The notes beneath the pieces were generated by a model. It searched no databases. It saw only the letters and a list, made by a program, of their open reading frames with translations, and had not been told where the DNA came from. Position numbers and translations under genes: made by a program. This document shows positions 7,721 to 15,211 of a stretch of DNA of 64,000 nucleotides, piece by piece. How positions within the stretch are numbered: position 1 is the first letter of the stretch; every line of letters begins with the position of its first letter. The stretch lies in NCBI RefSeq assembly GCF_008271365.1, contig NZ_CP043430.1, positions 1,302,001 to 1,366,000 on the forward strand, given 5' to 3'. Origin of the DNA: Microbacterium sp. 1S1. GTDB lineage: Bacteria; Actinomycetota; Actinomycetes; Actinomycetales; Microbacteriaceae.

Positions 7721-8095
7721 GTGAATCTGCGTCGTGTCCTGCTCGTGGCGCTCGGCGGCACGCTGGGGACGGCGGCGCGGCTGGGGCTCGGGCTTCTCCT
7801 ACCCGATCAGGGCGGATTCCCCGTGGCCGTACCCGTGGCCAACGTGCTGGGCGCGGTGCTCATCGGGGTCGTGGCGGCACGGCTGCCGGCCTCCGCCGAC
7901 CTGCGCATCCTGCTGGGCACCGGTGTCCTCGGGGGCTTCACGACCTACAGCGCCTTCATGACGGGGACCGTGGACCTGTGGGCGTCGGCTCCGCTCCTGG
8001 CCGCCGCGTACGCCGCAGGCAGCCTGGTCCTCGGCCTCCTCGCGGCGGCCGCGGGCCTGTGGCTGGGACGCCCGCGCCGGGGAGCGCCGTCGTGA
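7721..8095 (+). CDS. crcB: CrcB/Fluc fluoride channel subunit 1
   Basis: 124 residues, four predicted membrane helices. Family motifs are present: GGTLGTAARL in helix 1, VAVPVANVLGAVLIGV in helix 2, and GTGVLGGFTTYSAF in helix 3, which holds the polar track and sodium site region. Fluc channels expel fluoride passively and work as dual-topology dimers; in Gram-positive bacteria two paralogues often form a heterodimer. The GTG start at 7721 is chosen because the hydrophobic N-terminus NLRRVLLVALGG begins there. The stop overlaps the start of the second subunit (GTGA), so equal synthesis is likely. Confidence 0.9.
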   Translation: MNLRRVLLVALGGTLGTAARLGLGLLLPDQGGFPVAVPVANVLGAVLIGVVAARLPASADLRILLGTGVLGGFTTYSAFMTGTVDLWASAPLLAAAYAAGSLVLGLLAAAAGLWLGRPRRGAPS

Positions 8096-8451
8096 GCCCG
8101 CTGCTCTTCCTCGCCGCCTCGCTCGCCGGGGGAGTCGGCGCCGTCCTGCGGTACCTCGTCGACCTCGGGATCGCGCGGCTCGCCGGGCGGCGGTTCCCGT
8201 GGGGGATCCTCGTCGTCAACCTCACGGGCTCGTTCGTGCTCGGGCTCGTCGCGACAGCGCTGCCGGACGCGGCGTTCGTGCTCGGAGCGGGGCTTCTCGG
8301 GGGCTATACGACCTTCAGCACCGCGATGCTCGATGCGGTCGTGCTGTGGCGGGACGGTGAGCGCGCGGCCGCGGTGTTCGACGCCGCCGGCATGCTCGCC
8401 CTCGGTCTCCTCGCCGCCGGACTCGGGCTGGCGCTGGGGTCCGCGCTCTAG
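8092..8451 (+). CDS. crcB: CrcB/Fluc fluoride channel subunit 2
   Basis: 119 residues. It has the canonical Fluc motifs GGVGAVLRYLVD (helix 1), WGILVVNLTGSFVLGL (helix 2, with the conserved pore Asn) and GAGLLGGYTTFSTAML (helix 3 break with the Phe of the fluoride pathway). It is closer to the consensus than subunit 1 and translationally coupled to it through a GTGA overlap. The pair probably forms a heterodimeric fluoride exporter in the membrane. Confidence 0.92.
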   Translation: MSPLLFLAASLAGGVGAVLRYLVDLGIARLAGRRFPWGILVVNLTGSFVLGLVATALPDAAFVLGAGLLGGYTTFSTAMLDAVVLWRDGERAAAVFDAAGMLALGLLAAGLGLALGSAL

Positions 8452-8459
8452 ACCGGTGC

Positions 8460-8489
8460 TTGCGGAGGGCCGACGCAGCGCGCTATTCT
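8460..8489 (+). promoter_or_regulatory. Promoter of the sugar ABC operon
   Basis: TTGCGG (8460-8465) and TATTCT (8484-8489) with an 18-bp spacer resemble -35 and -10 elements. The expected transcription start near 8496-8498 abuts the LacI-type operator. Confidence 0.5.
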
Positions 8490-8499
8490 CGCTGCTAAT

Positions 8500-8515
8500 C
8501 GTTTAACGCTAAACG
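8500..8515. promoter_or_regulatory. Candidate LacI-family operator of the sugar ABC operon
   Basis: CGTTTAACGCTAAACG is an inverted repeat (CGTTTA / TAAACG) around ACGC, with GTTTAAC/GTTAAC overlap to 8521. It lies at the predicted +1 of the operon that encodes its own LacI regulator at 11680, so autoregulated repression is likely. Confidence 0.65.
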
Positions 8516-8563
8516 GTTAACATCGCGCACCGCCTTCTCGTGCACCCGTCAAAGGAGACCTCG

Positions 8564-9826
8564 ATGCCCCGCACCTCCCGCCGCGCCCTCGGCGCTCTCG
8601 CCGCCTCCGCGGCCGCCGTCCTGGCACTCTCCGCCTGCTCGTCCTCCGCCACGGGGGAGTCCTCGGGCGGCGACATCACCCTCAGCTACGCGATCTGGGA
8701 CGAGAACCAGAAGCCCGCGATGGAGGACATCGCCGCCGCCTACACCGAGGAGCACCCGAACGTCACGATCGAGATCCAGGTCACGCCGTACAAGGAGTAC
8801 TTCACCAAGCTCCAGACCGCGGTGACGGGAGGCTCGGCCGCCGACGTCTTCTGGATGAACGGCCCGAACTTCCAGCTCTACGCCTCGAACGGGCAGCTCG
8901 CCCCGCTCGACGGCGTCGAGACCTCCGACTACCCCCAGGGGCTCGTCGACCTCTACACCTACGATGGTGAGCTCTACGGCGCCCCCAAGGACTTCGACAC
9001 GGTCGCGCTCTGGTACAACAAGTCGTTGTTCGACGCGGCCGGTGTGGAGTACCCGAGCGCGGGCTGGACTTGGGACGACTTCCGGGCCGCGGCCGCGAAG
9101 CTGACCGACCCCGCGAAGGGGCAGTTCGGCGTCGCCGCGAGCCAGTACGGCCAGGAGAACTTCTACAACTCCATCGCGCAGGCGGGCGGCGAGGTGATCT
9201 CGGCGGACGGGACGGAGAGCGGGTACGGATCGGCTGAGGCCCTGGAGGGCATCGAGCTGTGGACCGATCTCATCGCGGACGGCTCCTCGCCCTCCGCGCA
9301 GCAGATGACCGACACGAACCCGGAGGACTTCTTCCTCTCCGGCAAGGTCGCCATGTTCCAGAACGGTTCGTGGGCCGCCATCGCCTACGCCGACAACGCC
9401 GACATCGGCACGAGCGTCGACGTGGCCCCGCTGCCCGCCGGGCCGGAGGGCAACCAGAGCGTGATCCACGGCGTCGGGAACGTCGCGAACGCCAAGAGCG
9501 CGCACGTGGAGGAGGCCAAGGACTTCGCGGCCTTCGCGAGCGGTGAGCAGGCGGCGAAGATCCAGGCCGAGACCGGCACCGTGATCCCGGCGTTCAACGG
9601 CACGCAGCAGGCGTGGGTCGACGCGCTGCCGCAGTTCGATCTGCAGGTCTACATCGACGCACTGGAGACCGCCGTCCCGTACCCCGTGTCGAAGAACACC
9701 TCCGCGTGGACGAGCATCGAGAGCGAGGTGCTGTCGCAGGTGTGGTCCGGAGCGGTCTCCCCGAAGGACGGTCTGAAGGATCTCGCCGCGCAGATGCAGA
9801 CCGCGCTGGACGCCGAGCAGGAGTGA
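8564..9826 (+). CDS. Extracellular sugar-binding lipoprotein, ABC transporter
   Basis: 420 residues. Signal peptide with lipobox LSAC (Cys25), then a family 1 solute-binding domain (ITLSYAIWDENQKPAMEDIA, VFWMNGPNFQLY, GAPKDFDTVALWYNK, AMFQNGSWA). It captures a sugar outside the cell for the two permeases that follow. The ATG at 8564 is chosen over an upstream in-frame ATG at 8540 because AAAGGAG lies at 8551-8557 and the signal peptide begins there. First gene of a five-gene operon. No ATPase gene is present, so a shared MsiK-like ATPase elsewhere probably energises it. Confidence 0.93.
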   Translation: MPRTSRRALGALAASAAAVLALSACSSSATGESSGGDITLSYAIWDENQKPAMEDIAAAYTEEHPNVTIEIQVTPYKEYFTKLQTAVTGGSAADVFWMNGPNFQLYASNGQLAPLDGVETSDYPQGLVDLYTYDGELYGAPKDFDTVALWYNKSLFDAAGVEYPSAGWTWDDFRAAAAKLTDPAKGQFGVAASQYGQENFYNSIAQAGGEVISADGTESGYGSAEALEGIELWTDLIADGSSPSAQQMTDTNPEDFFLSGKVAMFQNGSWAAIAYADNADIGTSVDVAPLPAGPEGNQSVIHGVGNVANAKSAHVEEAKDFAAFASGEQAAKIQAETGTVIPAFNGTQQAWVDALPQFDLQVYIDALETAVPYPVSKNTSAWTSIESEVLSQVWSGAVSPKDGLKDLAAQMQTALDAEQE

Positions 9827-9830
9827 CGGC

Positions 9831-10793
9831 ATGACCGCCCTCGCGCCTCGCACGGTCGCCCCTGCGGCCGGGCGGACACCGGAGGCCTCGCCCTCCGGTG
9901 TCCGCCGGCGCCGCCGCACCCCCGGCACCTCACCGTGGTGGGCCCTCGTCTTCCTCGGCCCCACCGCCCTGGGCCTGGCCGTGTTCTACCTGTGGCCGAC
10001 CGTGCGCACGCTTATCATCTCCTTCACGAAGTCGGGCCCGTTCGGCGGTTCCGAGTGGATCGGGTTCGAGAACTACGTGCGGCTGGCCCAGGACCCGGAG
10101 CTCCTCGGTGCCCTGCGCAACACCGCGGTCTACACCGTGATCGCCCTCATCGGGATCCCCCTCGCGGTCGCGATCGCCGCACTGCTGAACACCACCGGTC
10201 TCAAGGGCCGCAGCGCCTACCGCACCCTCTATTTCATCCCCGTGGTCACCATGCCCGCGGCGATCGCCCTCGTCTGGCGCATGATCTACAACGGCGACTA
10301 TGGCGTGCTGAACTCGGCCCTCGGTGCCGTCGGCATCGAGGGACGGAGCTGGCTGACCGACCCGAACACCGCGCTGATCGCGATCGCCGTCGTCGGCATC
10401 TGGGCGGGGCTCGGGACCAACATCGTCATCTTCCTCGCCGGACTCCAGGGCATCCCCGACACGATCATGGAGGCCGCCGACCTCGACGGCGCGGGACCGG
10501 TGCGGAAGTTCTTCTCGATCACGATCCCGCTGCTGTCGCCCTCGATCTTCTTCGTCAGCGTCATCAGCGTGATCGGGGCCTTGCAGGTGTTCGACCTCAT
10601 CTACATGATGCTCGGCCGCAGCAACCCCGCGATGCCGAACACCCGCACGGTCGTCTACCTGTTCTATGAGGCGGGCTTCCTCGACAACGACCGTGGCTAC
10701 GCGGCCGCGGTCGCCTTCCTCCTGCTGCTGATCATCCTCGTGCTGACGATCGTGCAGTTCCGGTTGCAGAAGAAGTGGGTGCACTATGAGTGA
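9831..10793 (+). CDS. Sugar ABC transporter permease (MalF/UgpA type)
   Basis: 320 residues, six predicted membrane helices after a cytoplasmic Arg-rich N-terminus. The EAA loop that contacts the ATPase reads EAADLDGAGPVRKFFSITIP near residue 214. It starts 4 bp after the binding-protein stop and overlaps the second permease by 8 bp. An unusually stable hairpin (9871-9906) lies inside its first codons and may reduce downstream expression relative to the binding protein. Confidence 0.93.
   Translation: MTALAPRTVAPAAGRTPEASPSGVRRRRRTPGTSPWWALVFLGPTALGLAVFYLWPTVRTLIISFTKSGPFGGSEWIGFENYVRLAQDPELLGALRNTAVYTVIALIGIPLAVAIAALLNTTGLKGRSAYRTLYFIPVVTMPAAIALVWRMIYNGDYGVLNSALGAVGIEGRSWLTDPNTALIAIAVVGIWAGLGTNIVIFLAGLQGIPDTIMEAADLDGAGPVRKFFSITIPLLSPSIFFVSVISVIGALQVFDLIYMMLGRSNPAMPNTRTVVYLFYEAGFLDNDRGYAAAVAFLLLLIILVLTIVQFRLQKKWVHYE
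9871..9906 (+). other. Strong intragenic hairpin at the start of the permease gene
   Basis: Perfect 15-bp arms GGCGGACACCGGAGG (9871-9885) and CCTCCGGTGTCCGCC (9892-9906) with a 6-nt loop. It begins 40 nt into the permease coding sequence and encodes RTPEASPSGVRR. Possible mRNA stabiliser or attenuator at the binding protein/permease junction. Confidence 0.6.
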
Positions 10794-11676
10794 CGTCTCC
10801 CTCGACACCCGTGCGGTCGTCGGTGCGGCCCCCGCACGATCGCGGACGGCGGGTACGCCCCGGAACCGCGGACTGTGGATCGTGCACCTCGTGCTGATCC
10901 TGGGCGCCGCGCTCATGGTGTTCCCCTTCGTGTGGCAGCTGCTGACCTCGTTCAAGACGCTGTCGGACTCGGTGCAGGTACCGCCGTCGCTCCTCCCGCG
11001 GGAATGGGTCTTCACCAACTTCGCCGAGGTCTTCGACTCGATGCCCTTCGGGCAGATGTTCCTGAACTCCGTGCTCCTGACCGTCGGCCGCACGGTCGGG
11101 CAGGTCGCGCTGTGCACCATGGCGGGCTACGCCTTCGCGCGCATCGCCTTCCCCGGCCGGAACGCCCTGTTCGTCGTGTTCCTCTCGGTGCTCATGGTGC
11201 CGTCGCAGCTCTACCTGCTGCCCCAGTACGAGATCATCCAGTCGCTCGGCTGGCTGAACTCGCTGCAGGCGCTCATCGTGCCCGGCATCTTCAGCGCCTT
11301 CGGGACCTTCCTGATGCGGCAGTTCTTCCTCTCGATGCCTGCCGAGCTCGAAGAGGCGGCGCGCATCGACGGGGCGAATCCGTGGCAGACCTTCTGGCGG
11401 ATCATGGTTCCGCTCGCGAAGCCTGGCATCATCGCACTTGTGGTGTTCACCGTGCTGTGGTCCTGGAACGATCTGCTGTGGCCGCTGATCGTGACGACCG
11501 ATCCGGCGAAGATGCCGCTGTCGGTCGGACTCTCGCAGCTCGTCGGCATCCACGGCACCGACTACCCGGTGCTCATGGCGGGCGCCCTGCTGGCGACCCT
11601 GCCCATGCTGGTGACGTTCATGATCCTGCAGCGGCAGTTCATCCAGGGCATCGCGTTCAGCGGGACGAAGGGCTGA
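10786..11676 (+). CDS. Sugar ABC transporter permease (MalG/UgpE type)
   Basis: 296 residues with six membrane helices and the MalG-type EAA motif EEAARIDGANPWQTFWRIMVP near residue 188. The start ATG lies 8 bp inside the previous gene. It forms the membrane channel with the first permease. It is followed after 3 bp by the lacI-type regulator gene. Confidence 0.93.
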   Translation: MSDVSLDTRAVVGAAPARSRTAGTPRNRGLWIVHLVLILGAALMVFPFVWQLLTSFKTLSDSVQVPPSLLPREWVFTNFAEVFDSMPFGQMFLNSVLLTVGRTVGQVALCTMAGYAFARIAFPGRNALFVVFLSVLMVPSQLYLLPQYEIIQSLGWLNSLQALIVPGIFSAFGTFLMRQFFLSMPAELEEAARIDGANPWQTFWRIMVPLAKPGIIALVVFTVLWSWNDLLWPLIVTTDPAKMPLSVGLSQLVGIHGTDYPVLMAGALLATLPMLVTFMILQRQFIQGIAFSGTKG

Positions 11677-11679
11677 GAC

Positions 11680-12735
11680 ATGGCACAGCGTGAGCACGCC
11701 CCGGGCCGCCGTCCGACCTTGCGGATGGTGGCCGAGCGGGCCGGAGTGTCGACCGCGACCGTGTCGTACGTCTTCTCCGGGCGCGCCGGGGCGAGCGGGG
11801 CGGGCGTGGCCGAGGCCACCGCAGCGCGGGTGCTCGCCGCGGCGGACGAGCTCAACTATCGTCCGAACACGGCGGCCAGGGCGATCCGCACCGGCCGCAG
11901 CGGCATGGTGCAGCTCTCCCTCCACATGCTGAGCGACCCGTGGTCGCTGGCGGTCGCCGACGCCGTGAACGCCGAGGCGAACAAGCACGGCCTCACGACG
12001 CTCATCCTCGCCGACGGCGACTGGCACGCGGCCCTCGACCGGGTCGAGAGCGACGTGGCCTATCTCGACGGCGTCGGGCTGGACGAGGCGGATGCACGGC
12101 GGCTGGGCGACCTCGTCAAGCGCGGCCAGCGCCTGGTGGTGTTCTCGGAGCACCTGGAGCCGGACGGGTTCGACGTCATCCGCTCGGATGCGATACCGGG
12201 ATGCGAGCTCGCCATGGACCACCTGCTGGAGCGGCACACGGCCATCGGCTGCATCGCCGCAGAGGGCGCGGTCCGCCTCGCGGGGACGCGCGTCACGCGG
12301 TACACGCCGTACGTCGAGAAGCTGGCGGCCGCCGGGATCCCGCCGGACCCGGCATGGACCGTGACCTATGCCGAGACGCAGGCCAGCGCCTTCACCGCTG
12401 CCATCGAGTTGCTGTCGCGGGAGAACCGCCCGGAGGCCGTGTACGCGACGACCGACTTCGCCGCAATCGCAGCCATCAACGCCGCGCACATGCTCGGGCT
12501 CCGCGTGCCGCACGACGTCGCGGTGATCGGCGTCGGGAACACCCCGGACGCGCAGCTCATCGCCCCCACCCTCACCACCGTCGGACCCACGGACTTCTAC
12601 GAGCGTCAGGCGCGCATCATCGTGGAGCGGGCGCTCGAGAGCGACCCCTCACCCGGCGCGCTGCACGAGTTCCCCTGGGCGCTCATCCCCGGCGGTTCGA
12701 CCGACCTCGACGCCCCGGCGCCCCGCGGCCGCTGA
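11680..12735 (+). CDS. LacI family transcriptional regulator
   Basis: 351 residues. The N-terminal helix-turn-helix is TLRMVAERAGVSTATVSYVF (about 13-32), followed by a hinge ELNYRPNTAARAIRTGRSG and a periplasmic-binding-protein-like effector domain ending GGSTDLDAP. A Gly/Ala insertion (GRAGASGAGVAEA) lengthens the turn after the recognition helix. It is encoded within the sugar ABC operon 3 bp after the second permease, so it probably represses that operon at 8500-8515 until the sugar or a derivative binds. Confidence 0.92.
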   Translation: MAQREHAPGRRPTLRMVAERAGVSTATVSYVFSGRAGASGAGVAEATAARVLAAADELNYRPNTAARAIRTGRSGMVQLSLHMLSDPWSLAVADAVNAEANKHGLTTLILADGDWHAALDRVESDVAYLDGVGLDEADARRLGDLVKRGQRLVVFSEHLEPDGFDVIRSDAIPGCELAMDHLLERHTAIGCIAAEGAVRLAGTRVTRYTPYVEKLAAAGIPPDPAWTVTYAETQASAFTAAIELLSRENRPEAVYATTDFAAIAAINAAHMLGLRVPHDVAVIGVGNTPDAQLIAPTLTTVGPTDFYERQARIIVERALESDPSPGALHEFPWALIPGGSTDLDAPAPRGR

Positions 12736-12774
12736 GCCGTCCCCATTCTCCCCCTCTGTCACGAAGGACTTCTG

Positions 12775-14043
12775 TTGGACCTCCACATCGGCATCATCGG
12801 CTTCGGCGCGCGCTCGACCCTCCAGGAAGAGGTGCACCGGCCGGGGCACGGCTCCCGCATCACCGCCGTCTGCGACCTCGCCCCGCGCGCCCGTGAGGAC
12901 GCCAGGGCGCTCGTCCCCGACGCGCTCATCACCGACTCCCTCGACGAGCTGCTCGCGTCCGGGGTCGACGCGGTCATGGTGCTGACCCCGGACGACACGC
13001 ACGCCGCGCTGACCATCCGTGCTCTCGAGGCCGGGGTCCCCGTCTTCTGTGAGAAGCCCCTCGCGATCGACCTGGCCGACGCCGACCGCATGCTGGAGAC
13101 CGCCCGGCGGACGGGGACCCGGCTCTACATCGGCCACAACATGCGGCACATGCCCGTGATCACCCTCATGCGCAGGCTCATCCAGGCCGGCCGCATCGGT
13201 CAGGTCAAGGCCGTGTGGGTGCGGCACTTCGTCGGGCACGGCGGCGACTTCTACTTCAAGGACTGGCACGCCGACCGGAGCCGCACCACGGGACTCCTCC
13301 TGCAGAAGGGAGCGCACGACCTCGACATCATCCATTGGCTGGCCGGCGCGTACACCGAGCAGGTGGCGGCGATGGGCGGCCTGAGCGTCTACGGCGACAT
13401 CACCGATCGGCGGGACCGCACGGGGGAGCGGATGCCCGACTGGTTCAGCATGGACAACTGGCCGCCGACCGCGCTCACGGGACTCCACCCCGTCGTCGAC
13501 GTCGAGGACATCTCGATGGTGAACCTGCGGCTCGAGGGCGGGATCTTCGCGTCGTACCAGCAGTGCCACTTCACCCCGGACTATTGGCGGAACTACACGG
13601 TGATCGGCACGGAGGGGCGCATCGAGAACTTCGGCGATGTGGCCGGCAGTGAGGTGAAGCTGTGGAACCGCCGGCATGCCGGGGCGGCCGACGCGGACGA
13701 GGTGTTCATCGTGCCCGAGGTGCCCGATGCCGGACACGACGGGGCCGACGCGCTGCTCGTGGCGGAGTTCCTCCGGTTCGTGCGGCACGGTGGTCTCACG
13801 GCGACCTCCCCTGTCGCGGCGCGTGAGGCCGTGGCCGCCGGGATCCTCGCCACCGCGTCCCTCCGGGGCGACGGCTCCGCGATCTCCGTCCCCCGCTCGA
13901 CCCCGACCTCGTCGCCTACTTCGACCGCGGCCAGTCCCCCGCCCCCGCCCCTTCTTCCCCTTCTTCTCCTCCTTCTCCTTCTTCTCCTCCTTCTTCCCCC
14001 TTCTTCCCCTTCTTCTTCCCTCTCCTCCACCGCCTCGTCCTGA
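12775..14043 (+). CDS. Gfo/Idh/MocA family oxidoreductase with aberrant C-terminus (probable frameshift)
   Basis: NAD(P)-dependent sugar or cyclitol dehydrogenase type. Nucleotide-binding start IGIIGFGARS (5-14), the family EKP motif at 93-95, and GLLLQKGAHDLDIIHWL with the conserved Lys and His. The start is TTG at 12775, preceded by ACGAAGGA; no ATG fits. From codon 372 (13888) the frame leaves the family: the reading frame shifted by one base continues as PLDPDLVAYFDRGQ, a plausible natural ending, whereas the given frame enters a Pro/Leu/Ser low-complexity tail encoded by a C/T tract. One C missing from the run at 13890-13894 would explain this. Last gene of the sugar operon, likely acting on the imported sugar. 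Confidence 0.82.
   Translation: MDLHIGIIGFGARSTLQEEVHRPGHGSRITAVCDLAPRAREDARALVPDALITDSLDELLASGVDAVMVLTPDDTHAALTIRALEAGVPVFCEKPLAIDLADADRMLETARRTGTRLYIGHNMRHMPVITLMRRLIQAGRIGQVKAVWVRHFVGHGGDFYFKDWHADRSRTTGLLLQKGAHDLDIIHWLAGAYTEQVAAMGGLSVYGDITDRRDRTGERMPDWFSMDNWPPTALTGLHPVVDVEDISMVNLRLEGGIFASYQQCHFTPDYWRNYTVIGTEGRIENFGDVAGSEVKLWNRRHAGAADADEVFIVPEVPDAGHDGADALLVAEFLRFVRHGGLTATSPVAAREAVAAGILATASLRGDGSAISVPRSTPTSSPTSTAASPPPPPLLPLLLLLLLLLLLLPPSSPSSSLSSTASS
13948..14028. repeat. Pure polypyrimidine tract (81 nt of C and T)
   Basis: The plus strand holds only C and T from 13948 to 14028 in CTT/CTC/CCTT variations. Such mirror-like homopyrimidine tracts can form triplex DNA and slip during replication. 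It lies at the damaged 3' end of the Gfo/Idh gene. Confidence 0.85.
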
Positions 14044-14053
14044 CCCCCACCCC

Positions 14054-14430
14054 CGTGGGGTGCAATATGCCACCTCCACGGCGCCCCCCGCGCCCCTTTC
14101 CCGTCCCATCCCGCACCCCCCGACCCGCCCTGCCCGTCCCCTCCGTCTCCGGTGGGGGTGCAATATGCCACCCCCGCCGCGCCTCCCACGCTCCTTTCCG
14201 ATCCCGCACCCCGGCCCGCCCTCCCCCGGCCCCGCCCCGTCGTCCCCTCCGTCTCCGGTGGGGGTGCAATATCGCCACCCTCGCCGCGCCTTCCGCGCCC
14301 CTTTCCCGTCCCGCACGCCCCGAGCCCCCTGCCCCGGGTCGTCCCTCGGGCAGGGGAGCCCAATATGGCACCCCGCGCGCAGCCCGCAGGCGCCTTTCCG
14401 ATCCCGCTCCCCGCACTGCCACAGGAGGTC
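14054..14430. repeat. Four degenerate tandem repeats (about 94-106 bp) with GGGTGCAATAT dyads
   Basis: This fills most of the 564-bp gap between the Gfo/Idh and TetR genes. Each unit starts with a GGGTGCAATATGCCACC-like dyad (cores at 14061, 14159, 14265 and, degenerate, 14359) and continues through a shared CCTTTCC(C/G)(G/A)TCCC segment. The dyads are imperfect palindromes GGGTG..ATAT..CACCC. No coding function is apparent although frames stay open because of base composition. From 14430 to 14560 I see no feature. Confidence 0.8.
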
Positions 14431-14567
14431 CCCGCGCCCCCGGGGGGAGGCGGTGCGTGCGAGTGCGAAAAGGAGCCGAAAACGGGCGTCCGGGGTGCGG
14501 AAGTGATCCGGCGTCGCGGGAGGACGAGCCTGACGGAGCGGCTCTCAGGGAGTTCACACCGGAGCAA

Positions 14568-14588
14568 ATGTACAAACGTACATGTACG
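14568..14588. promoter_or_regulatory. Probable TetR operator
   Basis: ATGTACAAACGTACAT (14568-14583) is an inverted repeat, overlapped by the perfect palindrome CGTACATGTACG (14577-14588). It ends 19 bp before the TetR start codon, a position suited to autorepression of the TetR-RND operon. Confidence 0.75.
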
Positions 14589-14607
14589 CGCGTCCAGGAG
14601 GTGAGCG

Positions 14608-15195
14608 GTGGCGGAGAGTCTGCGTCGACGACGTGACCCCGAAGCGCGCCGCCGAGAGCTCGTCGCCGCGACCGCCGAACTGATCGTCGAGGTCGGGGCC
14701 GACGCCATCACCCATCGCATGGTCGCCGCCAGAGCCGGAGTGCCGCTCGGCGCGACCACCCAGTACTTCGACACCCTCGACGACCTGCGCACCGCCGCCT
14801 TCCGGTCTCTCGCGGACGAGATCGAATGCCGGCTCGACGGCGTGCGGCAGACTCTCGTCGAACGCGGAGCGGGGGCGGACGTCATCGCGGCGCTCGTGTA
14901 CGAGAGCGCCCGCGACGGGCACGCGGTGCAAGCGGATCGGGCCGTGGTCACGGCAGCCGTCCACGACCCGCGTCTGCGTGAGCTCGCCCGGCACCTGTCG
15001 GACCGTCTCGTCGAGCTCCTGGAGCCCACCTATGGCGCCGACCGGGCCCGAGCGGCGATGATCTTCATCGACGGCGTCATGTGGAGCACGCAGATCCGCG
15101 ACGTCGATCTCGAACAGTCCTTCCTCGAATCCGCACTGGCGCGGATCCTCGGAGAACCTCTCTCCCTCCCATCCGCAGCGACCGCCACCCCCTGA
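14608..15195 (+). CDS. TetR family transcriptional regulator
   Basis: 195 residues. N-terminal helix-turn-helix RRRELVAATAELIVEVGADAITHRMVAARAGVPLGATTQYF (about 14-54, spaced as in TetR/AcrR proteins), then an all-helical ligand domain. The GTG start at 14608 has AGGAGGTGA just upstream. It lies 16 bp before the RND pump gene, so it most likely represses that pump and itself through the GTACATGTAC operator; the inducer is unknown. Confidence 0.9.
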   Translation: MAESLRRRRDPEARRRELVAATAELIVEVGADAITHRMVAARAGVPLGATTQYFDTLDDLRTAAFRSLADEIECRLDGVRQTLVERGAGADVIAALVYESARDGHAVQADRAVVTAAVHDPRLRELARHLSDRLVELLEPTYGADRARAAMIFIDGVMWSTQIRDVDLEQSFLESALARILGEPLSLPSAATATP

Positions 15196-15211
15196 CACCG
15201 AGGACCCCGCC

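Noticed and set aside
7633..7721. Fluoride riboswitch ahead of crcB
   Set aside because: No space or recognisable fold between the divergent starts, and the -10 hexamer is 7 nt from the GTG.
14054..14430. Possible CRISPR array or coding repeat
   Set aside because: Units are ~100 bp and degenerate throughout, with no alternation of constant repeat and variable spacer.
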